Part shown: piece after piece, positions 1 through 8,227 of the stretch
Layout of the letters: each line of letters opens with the position of its first letter
Numbering within the stretch: position 1 is the stretch's first letter
The notes under the pieces: generated by a model
Told to the model about the DNA's origin: nothing
Seen by the model: only the letters and a program-made list of their open reading frames with translations
The model's database searches: none
Source: Azospirillum brasilense
GTDB lineage: Bacteria > Pseudomonadota > Alphaproteobacteria > Azospirillales > Azospirillaceae
Reading direction: 5' to 3'
DNA length: 64,000 nucleotides
Assembly (NCBI RefSeq): GCF_001315015.1
Contig: NZ_CP012914.1
Coordinates: 1,054,001-1,118,000, forward strand
Position numbers and translations under genes: made by a program

Positions 1-362
1 GGGTCGCCAACGTCTTCCATGCCGGGGACGGCAACCTGCACCCGCTGATCCTCTACGACGCCAACAAGCCGGGCGAGTTGGAGCGGGCGGAGGCCTTCGG
101 CAACGACATCCTGCGCCTGTGCGTCGAGGTCGGCGGCGTGCTGACCGGCGAGCATGGCGTTGGCGTGGAGAAGCGCGACCTGATGACCGACCAGTTCGAC
201 GAGGTCGATCTCGATCAGCAGCAGCGCATCAAATGCGCCTTCGACCCCGACGGGCTGCTGAACCCTGGAAAGGTCTTCCCCAAGCTGCACCGCTGCGCCG
301 AGCTTGGCCGCGTGCACATCCACAAGGGGGAACTGCGTTTCCCCGATATCCCCCGATTCTGA
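1..362 (+). CDS. glcD: Glycolate oxidase subunit GlcD, C-terminal part (cut by window start)
   Basis: This is the last ~119 codons of the FAD-binding catalytic subunit of glycolate oxidase, which oxidises glycolate to glyoxylate together with GlcE and GlcF. The reading frame is open from base 3, so the start lies outside the window. The visible part is the FAD-linked oxidase C-terminal domain: it opens with the HAGDGN-H signature of the active-site region, then carries LTGEHGVGVEK and ends with a FDPDGLLNPGKVFP tail, both standard for GlcD-type oxidases. Ten bases separate its stop from the glcE start, indicating a glcDEF operon. The identification is firm because glcE and glcF follow. Confidence 0.93.
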   Translation, partial: VANVFHAGDGNLHPLILYDANKPGELERAEAFGNDILRLCVEVGGVLTGEHGVGVEKRDLMTDQFDEVDLDQQQRIKCAFDPDGLLNPGKVFPKLHRCAELGRVHIHKGELRFPDIPRF

Positions 363-372
363 GGGCGTCCGT

Positions 373-1620
373 ATGACCGTGACCACCGTCAAGCCCGACT
401 CGGCGGTTCAGGCCGCCGACGCGGTGCGCTGGGCCTTATCGGAGGGGACGCCGCTGGACGTCGCCGGTTCAGGGTCCAAGCGCGGCCTCGGGCGTCCGAT
501 CCAGACCGCCTGCACGCTCGACCTGTCCGGCCTGTCCGGAGTCGTCGCCTACGAGGCGGAGGAACTGGTGCTGACCGCCAGGGCCGGCACGCCGATGGCC
601 GAAATCCTGCCGATGCTGGCCGAACGGCGGCAGCAGCTCGCCTTCGAACCGCAGGACCTCGGGGCGCTGTTCGGGCAGCCGGAGGGGCAGGGGACGCTGG
701 GCGGGGTGATATCCTGCGGGCTGGCCGGGCCGCGGCGCATCAGCGCCGGCTCCGCCCGCGATCACACGCTGGGCATCGAGGGGGTGAACGGGCGCGGCGA
801 CCTCTACAAGGGCGGTGGCAAGGTGGTGAAGAACGTCACCGGTTACGACGTGCCCAAGCTGATGGCCGGCTCCTTCGGCACGCTGACCGTCCTGACGGAG
901 CTGACGGTGAAGGTGCTGCCGGCGCCGGAGGATGTCCGGACTCTGCTGCTGGCCGGGCGCGAGGACGCCGGGGCTGTCGCGGTGCTGACCGCGGCGCTGC
1001 AGAGCCCCTACGACGTGTCCGGCGCCGCCCATCTGCCGGCCGCGGTGGCGGCGCGGTCCCATGTGCGGGCGGTCGCGGCGGCGGGCGGCGCGGTCACGCT
1101 GGTGCGGGTGGAGGGCTTCGGCCCGTCCGTCACCGCCCGCGTCGCCGCGCTGACGGAGGAGCTTGGCGCCGACGCCGTGCTGGACCGGGACGAGTCGCGG
1201 GCGGTGTGGAAGGAGGTTCGGGACGTGGCGTATTTTGGCCCCTCCCCTGCGTCAGCGGGGGAGGGCCGGGGTGGGGGCGATGACTCCCGCCACGTCTGGA
1301 AAATCTCCGTCCAGCCTTCCGAAGGGCCGCGCGTGGCGGAGTCGATCCGCTGGGCGCTGGATGCGGAGCTGTATTTCGATTGGGGCGGCGGGCTGATCTG
1401 GGCGGCGGTGGCGCCGACCGCCGACTCCGCGACCGCGATCCGCGGCGCGCTGGGCACCGCCGGCCACGCGACGCTGGTGCGCGCGCCCGAGGATGTGCGG
1501 ATCACGGCGGAGGTGTTCCACCCGTTGCCCGAACCGGTGATGGCGCTGAGCCGCCGGGTGAAGGAGAGCTTCGACCCCTGCGGCATCCTGAACCCCGGCC
1601 GCATGTACGCGGGAGTGTAA
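373..1620 (+). CDS. glcE: Glycolate oxidase FAD-binding subunit GlcE
   Basis: This is the second FAD-binding subunit of glycolate oxidase, 415 residues. The ATG at 373 is chosen because it sits just after the glcD stop; an upstream in-frame ATG at 304 lies inside glcD. The N-terminal half is a FAD_binding_4 (PCMH-type) domain with the GSGSKRGLG, GQPEGQGTLGGV and KNVTGYDVPKLMAGSFGTLG-like segments that bind the cofactor, and the C-terminus ends with SFDPCGILNPGRMY, parallel to GlcD. Around residues 289-303 is a Gly/Ser/Pro-rich insert (GPSPASAGEGRGGG) that is not family-like; its DNA at 1239-1278 matches a GC-rich intergenic repeat found elsewhere in the window. The frame stays open through the insert, so the gene is probably functional. 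Confidence 0.92.
   Translation: MTVTTVKPDSAVQAADAVRWALSEGTPLDVAGSGSKRGLGRPIQTACTLDLSGLSGVVAYEAEELVLTARAGTPMAEILPMLAERRQQLAFEPQDLGALFGQPEGQGTLGGVISCGLAGPRRISAGSARDHTLGIEGVNGRGDLYKGGGKVVKNVTGYDVPKLMAGSFGTLTVLTELTVKVLPAPEDVRTLLLAGREDAGAVAVLTAALQSPYDVSGAAHLPAAVAARSHVRAVAAAGGAVTLVRVEGFGPSVTARVAALTEELGADAVLDRDESRAVWKEVRDVAYFGPSPASAGEGRGGGDDSRHVWKISVQPSEGPRVAESIRWALDAELYFDWGGGLIWAAVAPTADSATAIRGALGTAGHATLVRAPEDVRITAEVFHPLPEPVMALSRRVKESFDPCGILNPGRMYAGV
1239..1278. repeat. REP-like GC-rich repeat inserted in frame in glcE
   Basis: About 40 bases beginning CCCCTCCCCTGCG and ending GGTGGGGG match, with about two differences, the reverse complement of the left arm of the intergenic repeat at 10479-10581. 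It adds roughly 13-14 codons to glcE without breaking the frame. Homology to an intergenic repeat inside a coding sequence points to an insertion event. Confidence 0.7.
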
Positions 1621-1627
1621 GGCATCC

Positions 1628-2974
1628 ATGCAGACCAACTTCACGCTCACCCAGCTCGCCAACGCCGACTACCGGGACTCGGAAGCGATCCTGCGCAAGT
1701 GCGTCCATTGCGGCTTCTGCACGGCGACCTGTCCGACCTACGTCCTGTTGGGCGACGAGCTGGACAGCCCGCGCGGCCGCATCTACCAGATCAAGGACAT
1801 GCTGGAAAAGGGCGGGCCGCCCACCGAGCATCAGGTGAAGCACGTCGACCGCTGCCTCTCCTGCCTGTCCTGCATGACGACCTGCCCGTCGGGCGTCAAT
1901 TACATGCATCTGGTCGATCACGCCCGCGCCCATATCGAGGCGACCCACGCCCGCCCGCCCGCCGACCGGGCCATCCGCGATCTGTTGGCCCGCGTGCTGC
2001 CCAACCCGCGGCTGTTCCGCCTGGCCCTGATCGCCGCTTGGTTCGGCAAGCCCTTCGCCGGGCTGCTGCCGGGGCGGCTGGGCGCGCTGCTGGCGCTGGC
2101 CCCGAAATCGGTGCCGGGGCCGAGCCACAGCGACCGCGCGGGCAGCCATCCGGCGGTCGGGCCGCGCCGCAAGCGCGCCGCCCTGCTCGTCGGCTGCGCC
2201 CAGCAGGTGCTGGCCCCGCAGATCAACGAGGCGACCATCCGCCTGCTGAACCGCCAGGGGGTCGAGGTGGTGGTGGCCAAGGGGGCCGACTGTTGCGGCG
2301 CCCTGACCCATCATATGGGCAAGACTGGCCTCAGCGACGCGGCTGCGAAGAAGACCATCGACGCCTGGATCGCCGAGATGGACGGAGAAGGGCTGGACGC
2401 CATCATCGTCAACACCTCGGGCTGCGGCACCACCGTGAAGGACTACGCCTACCAATTCCGCGAGGACGCGGAGTACGCGCCCAAGGCGCTGCGCGTGGCG
2501 GCCATCGCCCGCGACGTGACGGAGTTCCTGGCGGAGATCGGCCTGTCCGCTCCGGTGATCGAGACGGGGCAGGCCATCGCCTACCATTCCGCCTGTTCCA
2601 TGCAGCACGGCCAGCGCATCAAGGACCCGCCGCGCCATCTGCTGCGCGGTGCCGGCTTCGAGGTGAAGGAAATCCCCGAAGCGCATCTCTGCTGCGGCTC
2701 CGCCGGCACCTACAACATGCTCCAGCCGGAGATCGCCGTTCAGTTGCGCGACCGCAAGGTGCGCAACATCGAAAGCACGAAAGCCGCCGCCATCGCCGCC
2801 GGCAACCTCGGCTGCATCACCCAGATCGCCACCGGGACCGGGCTGCCCATCGTCCACACGGTCGAGTTGCTGGATTGGGCAACCGGCGGCCCGAAACCCG
2901 ACGCGCTGAGGGACAGCCCGGCCTTCGCCGGTCCCGCCCAGGCGCCGGGTGCTGCGCCGCGCGCCGCAGAGTAG
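1628..2974 (+). CDS. glcF: Glycolate oxidase iron-sulfur subunit GlcF
   Basis: This is the electron-transfer subunit of glycolate oxidase, 448 residues, passing electrons from the flavin subunits toward the quinone pool. Two 4Fe-4S ferredoxin motifs lie at the N-terminus (Cys25, 28, 31, 35 and Cys76, 79, 82, 86, each followed by Pro). Two CCG-type cysteine-rich domains follow: ADCCGALTHH in the middle and HLCCGSAGTYN near residue 355. Length and order match the GlcF family. The ATG at 1628 is 7 bases after the glcE stop, with a short AAGG upstream. It is the last gene of the glcDEF operon, followed directly by a large palindromic repeat that may end or stabilise the transcript. Confidence 0.95.
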   Translation: MQTNFTLTQLANADYRDSEAILRKCVHCGFCTATCPTYVLLGDELDSPRGRIYQIKDMLEKGGPPTEHQVKHVDRCLSCLSCMTTCPSGVNYMHLVDHARAHIEATHARPPADRAIRDLLARVLPNPRLFRLALIAAWFGKPFAGLLPGRLGALLALAPKSVPGPSHSDRAGSHPAVGPRRKRAALLVGCAQQVLAPQINEATIRLLNRQGVEVVVAKGADCCGALTHHMGKTGLSDAAAKKTIDAWIAEMDGEGLDAIIVNTSGCGTTVKDYAYQFREDAEYAPKALRVAAIARDVTEFLAEIGLSAPVIETGQAIAYHSACSMQHGQRIKDPPRHLLRGAGFEVKEIPEAHLCCGSAGTYNMLQPEIAVQLRDRKVRNIESTKAAAIAAGNLGCITQIATGTGLPIVHTVELLDWATGGPKPDALRDSPAFAGPAQAPGAAPRAAE

Positions 2975-2985
2975 GTCGGCCATAT

Positions 2986-3104
2986 CCCCTCTCCCCTCCG
3001 GGGAGAGGGTTAGGGTGAGGGGGTTGTGCTTGTGCCGGACGTACCGCCATGCGCAACCCCCTCACCGGCCCTTCGGGCCACCCTCTCCCCAGAGGGGAGA
3101 GGGC
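2986..3104. repeat. Composite palindromic intergenic repeat, copy 1
   Basis: This ~119-base element has a terminal hairpin at each end (CCCTCTCCCC-GGGGAGAGGG type) and nested arms GTGAGGGGGTTG and CAACCCCCTCAC around a core TGCCGGACG-TCCGCCA. It lies just after the glcF stop. A second copy is at 20683-20800. The right arm carries an extra GGCCC-ttc-GGGCC stem, which in copy 2 is on the left arm. It resembles REP/BIME-type elements that form strong transcript hairpins. Confidence 0.85.
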
Positions 3105-3191
3105 TATTTTGGCTCATCCGGCCTCCTTGCGAGGGGACCCACCGACCCCCTTGGACTTTTTGCGGCGTATGGCTAGGTTGGCGCCAACGGG

Positions 3192-3944
3192 ATGATGAGG
3201 CGCTCAGTGGACAGCGGGTTCAAGGACGACAGCGACGGCGGGTACGGAGTCTTGCGGCGGCTGTCGGCCTGGGGTGTGCACGCCTTCACCGGCAGCGGCG
3301 TCGTGCTGGGGTTGCTGGCCCTGCTCGCCGCTGTCAACGGCGAGGCCAAGGCGTGTCTCGGCTGGCTGGGGCTGGCGTTGGTGGTCGACGGGGTGGATGG
3401 CACGCTGGCCCGCCGCGCCTCGGTGAAAGAGGTGCTGCCGGGCATTGACGGGTCGGCGCTCGACCTCGTGATCGATTATCTGACTTACGTCGTCGTTCCG
3501 GCGGTCTTCATGTACCGCTTCGGCCTGCTGCCCGACGGGCTGGGTGTGGCGCTGGCCGCCTTCATCATGATGACCTCGCTCTACTGCTTCTCGAACACCG
3601 GGATGAAGAGCGGTGACAACTATTTCGTCGGCTTTCCGGCGATCTGGAACGTGGTCGCGCTCTATCTGTGGATTCTGGCGCTCGAACCGTGGATCAACAC
3701 CGCGGTGGTGCTGGTCCTCGGCCTGCTGACCTTCACGACGGTCAAGTTCCTGCATCCCTTCCGGGTGCGCCGCTGGATGCGCCTAAATCTTCTGGTCAGC
3801 GGCGCGTGGCTGGCCTCCAGCGCGGCGCTGGTGGTCCTCTATCCGGACCGTCCCGACGCCGTCTGGTATGTCTGGCTGGCCAGCAGCGCCTATTACGCGG
3901 CGGTTTGCCTGTGGCGGACGCTGCGCGGGCCGGTCGAGGCGTAA
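3192..3944 (+). CDS. pcs: Phosphatidylcholine synthase
   Basis: Integral membrane enzyme of the CDP-alcohol phosphatidyltransferase family, 250 residues, which condenses choline with CDP-diacylglycerol to give phosphatidylcholine in one step, a route typical of plant-associated alphaproteobacteria. The catalytic signature is read as DGVDGTLARR followed after a short gap by G-DGSALDLVIDY, giving the DG-x2-AR...G-x3-D-x3-D pattern near residues 66-96. About seven or eight hydrophobic segments follow. The SMKSGDNYFVGFP-like stretch near residues 137-150 is also typical of Pcs and separates it from phosphatidylglycerophosphate synthases. The start could be either of the two adjacent ATG codons at 3192/3195. 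It converges with the small lipoprotein gene 8 bases downstream. Confidence 0.88.
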   Translation: MMRRSVDSGFKDDSDGGYGVLRRLSAWGVHAFTGSGVVLGLLALLAAVNGEAKACLGWLGLALVVDGVDGTLARRASVKEVLPGIDGSALDLVIDYLTYVVVPAVFMYRFGLLPDGLGVALAAFIMMTSLYCFSNTGMKSGDNYFVGFPAIWNVVALYLWILALEPWINTAVVLVLGLLTFTTVKFLHPFRVRRWMRLNLLVSGAWLASSAALVVLYPDRPDAVWYVWLASSAYYAAVCLWRTLRGPVEA

Positions 3945-3952
3945 GGCGCGCC

Positions 3953-4228
3953 TCAGGGCTTTTCGGGAGTGGTCTCCCGGTTGACGTCGTCCTTGGCGTC
4001 GCGGGCCTTCTGCTGGATGGCGGCGCCGGCGTCCTGCATCATGCGGCCGGCCTCGGCGCCGATGCCCTTGGCGGCCTCGCCCACGCGCTCCGCGGTCTGG
4101 TCCACCGCGCGTCCGATTTCCTGGCCGGTCCTTTCCGCCGACTGCTGGTCGTCGCAGGCGGCCAGCAGCGGCAGGGCCAGGAGGGGAAGGGCAAGGACGG
4201 CGGTGCGAATCCCGTTACGACGAGCCAT
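3953..4228 (-). CDS. Small lipoprotein with amphipathic helical repeats
   Basis: 91 residues. The N-terminus has a basic start, a hydrophobic run and the lipobox LLAAC, so it should be processed by signal peptidase II with Cys25 lipidated. The mature part is almost all predicted helix with a loosely repeated pattern (GQEIGRAVDQTAERVGEAAKGIGAEAG), similar to YtxH- or apolipoprotein-like surface helices of small envelope lipoproteins. No enzymatic motif is present and no specific family is recognised. It is monocistronic, between the convergent pcs gene and the downstream outer-membrane barrel gene. A role in envelope stress or spacing is only inference. Confidence 0.75.
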   Translation of the reverse strand: MARRNGIRTAVLALPLLALPLLAACDDQQSAERTGQEIGRAVDQTAERVGEAAKGIGAEAGRMMQDAGAAIQQKARDAKDDVNRETTPEKP

Positions 4229-4314
4229 GGAATGGTCTCCACAATTGATCCATGGAGGCGTAACGGTTCACGGGGGCGTTTGGTGCCCGCTCTCCATCAA
4301 AAGGGGAGCGTTCC

Positions 4315-4992
4315 TCAAAAGCGGTAGGAGGCGGTGATGGCGACCACCGGCCAGAAGCGGGCGGCGCGGATCGAATCCTCGACCTCGCGGCGCTGGTCCT
4401 CCAGCACGGCGGCGATGGCCGGCGTGGTCGCCACGCCGGGGGCGCTCAGGCTGACCCGCGGCTTGCCCTGGAACAGCACGCCGAGATCCACGCCCACGCT
4501 GAAGTTGGGGCTGAACACCGTGCCGTTGTAGCCGATGCCGGCATAGGGGGCGAAGCGGTCAAACTTGGCCTCGCCGTCGAGCTGGCCGGCTTGCTGCGGC
4601 GTGACCACCACCCCGCCGAAGCTGCGCGGGCCGGACAGGGTGCCGGTCAGGTCGGCCTTGTTGTAGTTGATGCGCGCGCCGCCGCTGATGCGGAAGCCGG
4701 TGCCTGCGACCGGATAGACGTCCAGCACCGCGCCGAAGCTGCGCAGCTTCACATCCAGATCGTAATCGACGCCGGAAATGCTGCGGTCGGTGCTGAAGGT
4801 GAACATGTTGCCGCCCAGCCGCAGCCCGAACATCGGATTCATCCGGTAGCCGGCCTCCAGCCCCAGGCCGAGCGTGCTGGCCTGCGCGCCGACATGGAAG
4901 GGGGACTCGACCGGACCATCCATGGTCTGGGCGGTGGCGGCGGAGGCTCCGGCAACGGCGAGGGCGAAGGCGAGAAGGGCGGCGGTGCGCAT
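4315..4992 (-). CDS. Outer-membrane beta-barrel protein
   Basis: 225 residues. The start is placed at 4992 because the ATG follows an AGGGGA ribosome site and gives a clean Sec signal peptide (MRTAALLAF...AATAQ); the frame is open a little further upstream without such support. After cleavage the protein is a run of alternating polar/hydrophobic strands (LGLGLEAGYRM, FGLRLGGNMF, GFRISGGARINYN, FAPYAGIGYNG, FSVGVDLGVLF) ending in ITASYRF, the terminal aromatic residue expected for BAM-dependent assembly. It resembles general porin-like or OmpA-barrel proteins of about eight strands. The function is unknown; no transport motif can be read. Confidence 0.8.
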   Translation of the reverse strand: MRTAALLAFALAVAGASAATAQTMDGPVESPFHVGAQASTLGLGLEAGYRMNPMFGLRLGGNMFTFSTDRSISGVDYDLDVKLRSFGAVLDVYPVAGTGFRISGGARINYNKADLTGTLSGPRSFGGVVVTPQQAGQLDGEAKFDRFAPYAGIGYNGTVFSPNFSVGVDLGVLFQGKPRVSLSAPGVATTPAIAAVLEDQRREVEDSIRAARFWPVVAITASYRF

Positions 4993-5126
4993 GCGGCGTT
5001 TCCCCTGGGACGTCTCGATCGAATGGGGAACGCGGACCAACCGCAAAGGTTGCGGCCGGCATGAGTCGCCGGCCGCGTTTCAGCTGACTGTGACAAAATC
5101 GTCACAATGTCGGATCATAACCCTGT

Positions 5127-6926
5127 TCAGAACTGGTCCTCGCTCAGCGCCATGACCGTGCGGTGGGCGGTCAGGATCGGCAGCAGCAGGCCCGGCCCTT
5201 GGGCCAGGATCTGCTCGGCGTAGAAGCGGGCGGTGACCAGCTTGGCCTCCAGGAAGGGTGCGTTGGCGCCGGGCTGGCGCAGCCCCTCCAGCGCCTTGGC
5301 GGCAGAGCGGGCGAGCATCCAGCCGCCGGCCACCGTGCCCCACAGCTTCAGATAGTTCACGGCCCCCGCCGCGGCGGCGCGCAGGTCGCCGTCGGCCTGG
5401 GTCTTGACCACCCAGGCCACCGCCTGCTCCAGCGCGTCCAGCCCGGCGGACAGGTTGGTGCGGATCGCCTCCATGTCGTCGCCGGGGATGCTCTCCAGCT
5501 CCGCCACCGTGGCGCGCATCTCCGCGATGAAGGTCCGGGCCGACTCGCCGCCGTCGCGGCCGGTCTTGCGGAAGGTCAGGTCGTTGGCGTGGATGCCGTT
5601 GGTGCCCTCGTAGATCGGGGTGATGCGGGCGTCGCGGTAATGCTGGGCGGCGCCGGTCTCCTCGATGAAGCCCATGCCGCCGTGGATCTGCACGCCGGTG
5701 GAGGCGACGTCGCAGCCGATGTCGGTGCTCCACGCCTTCACGATGGGGGTCAGGATGTCCACGCGGGCGGTCGCGGCGGCGCGCACCGCGGCGTCCTCGT
5801 GGTGGCGGGAGACGTCGAGCTGTGTACCGGCGTAGAGCGCCAGCGCGCGGGCGGCCTCCGTCTTGGCGCGCATGTCCAGAAGCATCCGGCGCACGTCCGG
5901 ATGGCGGATGATGGCGACGCCGGAACCCTTGGGGTCGGCCAGATCCTTGCTCTGCACGCGGCCTTTGGCGTAGTCGCGGGCCTGCTGGTAGGCGCGCTCG
6001 GCGATCGCCACGCCCTGGATGCCGACGCCGAGGCGGGCGTTGTTCATCATGGTGAACATGTATTCGATGCCGCGGTTCTCCTGGCCGACCAGGAAGCCGG
6101 TGGCGCCGCCGTCGTCGCCGAAGGCCATCACGGCGGTGGGGCTGGCCATGATGCCCAGCTTGTGCTCCAGGCTGGCGCAGCGCAGGTCGTTGCGCGCGCC
6201 CGGCGTGCCGTCCGCGTTGGGCAGGAACTTCGGCACGATGAACAGGCTGATGCCCTTGATGCCCGGAGGCGCGTCGGGCAGGCGGGCCAGCACCAGATGG
6301 ACGATGTTGTCCGTCAGGTCATGCTCGCCGTAGGTGATGAAGATCTTCTGGCCGGTGATGCGGTAGGTCCCGTCCTCGGCCCGCACCGCGCGGGTGCGCA
6401 CGGCGGCGAGGTCGGAGCCGGCCTGCGGCTCCGTCAGGTTCATGGTGCCGTTCCACTCGCCGGCGATCATCTTCGGCAGGTAGAGCGCCTTCTGCTCCGC
6501 GCTGGCGTGCTCGGTCAGCAGATCGACAGCGCCCTGGGTCAGCAGGGGGCACAGGCCAAAGGACAGGTTGGCCGCCTGCCACATCTCGTTCACCGCGAAG
6601 GCGACGGTCCAGGGCAGGCCCTGCCCGCCATACTCCGGCTCGAAGGGCAGGCTGTTCCAGCCGCTCTCGGTGAACTGGCTGTAGGCGTCCTTCCAGCCGG
6701 TCGGCGTGCGGACCACGCCGTTCTCCAGCACCGAGCCTTCCTTGTCGCCGACCCGGTTCAGCGGGGCGAGCACGCCGGAGGCGAACTTGCCGGCTTCCTC
6801 CAGCACGGCGTCCACCAGATCGGGGGCCGCCGAATCGCAGTTCGGAAGCGCGGCGACCGTTTCGAGGCCGACCACCTCGTTGAGGACAAAGCGGAGGTCA
6901 TCGACCGGAGCGGTGTAGGGAATCAT
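5127..6926 (-). CDS. Acyl-CoA dehydrogenase (DmdC/long AcdA-like type)
   Basis: FAD-dependent acyl-CoA dehydrogenase, 599 residues, performing alpha,beta-dehydrogenation of an acyl-CoA thioester. The length and the extra C-terminal domain (from about residue 470, rich in helix, ending LLLPILTAHRTVMALSEDQF) match the long group that includes 3-methylmercaptopropionyl-CoA dehydrogenase DmdC, rather than the ~380-residue short-chain enzymes. Visible motifs are NLTEPQAGSDLA and ITGQKIFITYGEHD in the FAD/substrate part and IYEGTNGIHANDL near residue 440, whose glutamate is the expected catalytic base. The substrate cannot be told from sequence. Upstream are three 14-base tandem repeats and an inverted repeat that may be operators. 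Confidence 0.88.
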   Translation of the reverse strand: MIPYTAPVDDLRFVLNEVVGLETVAALPNCDSAAPDLVDAVLEEAGKFASGVLAPLNRVGDKEGSVLENGVVRTPTGWKDAYSQFTESGWNSLPFEPEYGGQGLPWTVAFAVNEMWQAANLSFGLCPLLTQGAVDLLTEHASAEQKALYLPKMIAGEWNGTMNLTEPQAGSDLAAVRTRAVRAEDGTYRITGQKIFITYGEHDLTDNIVHLVLARLPDAPPGIKGISLFIVPKFLPNADGTPGARNDLRCASLEHKLGIMASPTAVMAFGDDGGATGFLVGQENRGIEYMFTMMNNARLGVGIQGVAIAERAYQQARDYAKGRVQSKDLADPKGSGVAIIRHPDVRRMLLDMRAKTEAARALALYAGTQLDVSRHHEDAAVRAAATARVDILTPIVKAWSTDIGCDVASTGVQIHGGMGFIEETGAAQHYRDARITPIYEGTNGIHANDLTFRKTGRDGGESARTFIAEMRATVAELESIPGDDMEAIRTNLSAGLDALEQAVAWVVKTQADGDLRAAAAGAVNYLKLWGTVAGGWMLARSAAKALEGLRQPGANAPFLEAKLVTARFYAEQILAQGPGLLLPILTAHRTVMALSEDQF

Positions 6927-6947
6927 GGATGGAGCGGCCTCCCGTGA

Positions 6948-6989
6948 CCCGATTGTGCGTGCCCGATTGCGCGTGCCCGATGGTCCGTG
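6948..6989. repeat. Three 14-base tandem repeats upstream of acyl-CoA dehydrogenase
   Basis: Units CCCGATTGTGCGTG, CCCGATTGCGCGTG and CCCGATGGTCCGTG lie head to tail, 22 bases upstream of the acyl-CoA dehydrogenase start. The array runs straight into a 7-base inverted repeat TGACGCG...CGCGTCA at 6988-7019. The position fits a promoter or operator region, but it could also be replication slippage. Confidence 0.65.
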
Positions 6990-7127
6990 ACGCGTCTTGG
7001 GCGGTTTACGTGCGCGTCACCATACCGTACCGAATGGTGCATGGCGAGCCTCACCGTCGGACAGGAATATTGGCATCTGGGTTGCGGTGCGAACAGCGCG
7101 GCTGCGACGCAGGAGAGGGTCCCGGAC

Positions 7128-7144
7128 TTGGCATCCCAGTTGCA
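7128..7144 (+). promoter_or_regulatory. Candidate sigma-54 (-24/-12) promoter
   Basis: The sequence TTGGCATCCCAGTTGCA fits the RpoN consensus TGGCAC-N5-TTGC with one mismatch, with GG and GC separated by exactly 10 bases. It points toward the lytic transglycosylase start at 7180, about 26 bases beyond the predicted transcription start. Confidence 0.6.
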
Positions 7145-7179
7145 GGGGTGGGGCAGCACCGCTCACAGGGGTTCCACCC

Positions 7180-8211
7180 ATGACCATCGCCGCCGCCCTT
7201 GCCCGTCAGGCCGAATCCGCCGTCCAGGCCGCGAAGACCAGCCGCGGGCCGGAGAACGTCGAGGCGGCGGTCCGCAACGCCAGCGCCAAGACCGGGGTCG
7301 ATTTTTCCTACCTCATGGAAAAAGCTGCCGTGGAGAGCGGGTACCGGACGGACGTGAAGTCCTCTTCCTCCTCGGCGACCGGGCTCTACCAGTTCATCGA
7401 CAGCACATGGCTGGCGACGATGCGCGACCATGGGGCGGACCACGGCTACGCCAAGTACGCCAATGCGATTCAGACGCGCGGCGACGGGCGCCCCTACGTG
7501 ACCGATCCCGACCTGAAGCGCGAGATCCTCGACCTGCGCAAGGACCCCAACGCCTCGGCCCTGATGGCGGCGGAGTACACCCGCGACAACAAGGAGTATC
7601 TGGAGGACACGGTCAAAGGGAAGGTCGGCTCCACGGAACTCTACATGGCGCATTTCCTCGGGGCCGGCGGGGCGTCGAAGTTCCTGAACGCCATGCGGGA
7701 CAACCCCAACCGCGCCGCCAAGGAGCTGTTCCCCGACGCCGCCTCGGCCAACAAGGCGGTGTTCTTCGACAAGGACACCGGCCGGGCCAAGTCGCTGAAG
7801 GACATCTACGACCGCTTCGCGACGAAGTTCGCGGAGTCGCCCAACGCCGACTTCGCCCCCGCCCAGACCGCCATCGACCGGGTGCGCCGCCAGGACATGC
7901 CGGACGGCTTCACCGTCCAGGTACCCAGCATGCCGCAGAAGGCGCTGAACGGCACGCCGCTGTCGATCTACCATGTGCTGGCCCTGAACGCGCTGGAAAC
8001 GCCGGACGAGGTGGACAGCATCTCCGGCAGGCCCGCCCGCGGCCGCCGCCCGGACGGCGAGGACAAGGACAACCGCCGCATGCGCGACCAGCCGGTCCGC
8101 ACGGATCAGAACGAACACACCGGGCTGGGCCTCGGGCTGGGCCTGTCCAAGGTGGTCGGCCAGGGGATTGCGGCCGGGACATCGGACACGACAACGGCGA
8201 AGGCGGCCTGA
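7180..8211 (+). CDS. Lytic transglycosylase (SLT domain) protein
   Basis: 343 residues from the ATG at 7180, which has AGGGG upstream; the longer open frame to 6997 has no support. Residues ~35-150 form a lysozyme-like SLT domain: AAVESGYRTDVKSSSSSATG-L-Y-QF places the catalytic glutamate at residue 52, followed by the usual GLYQFIDSTWL segment. Such enzymes cleave the MurNAc-GlcNAc bond to open peptidoglycan locally for secretion or flagellar machinery. No Sec signal peptide is visible, so export may be by a flagellar or other specialised route, or the protein acts with an apparatus. The C-terminal third has no recognised domain. The sigma-54-like promoter just upstream would suit co-regulation with flagellar or nitrogen genes (inference). 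Confidence 0.82.
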   Translation: MTIAAALARQAESAVQAAKTSRGPENVEAAVRNASAKTGVDFSYLMEKAAVESGYRTDVKSSSSSATGLYQFIDSTWLATMRDHGADHGYAKYANAIQTRGDGRPYVTDPDLKREILDLRKDPNASALMAAEYTRDNKEYLEDTVKGKVGSTELYMAHFLGAGGASKFLNAMRDNPNRAAKELFPDAASANKAVFFDKDTGRAKSLKDIYDRFATKFAESPNADFAPAQTAIDRVRRQDMPDGFTVQVPSMPQKALNGTPLSIYHVLALNALETPDEVDSISGRPARGRRPDGEDKDNRRMRDQPVRTDQNEHTGLGLGLGLSKVVGQGIAAGTSDTTTAKAA

Positions 8212-8227
8212 TCAGCTGAACGCCGGG

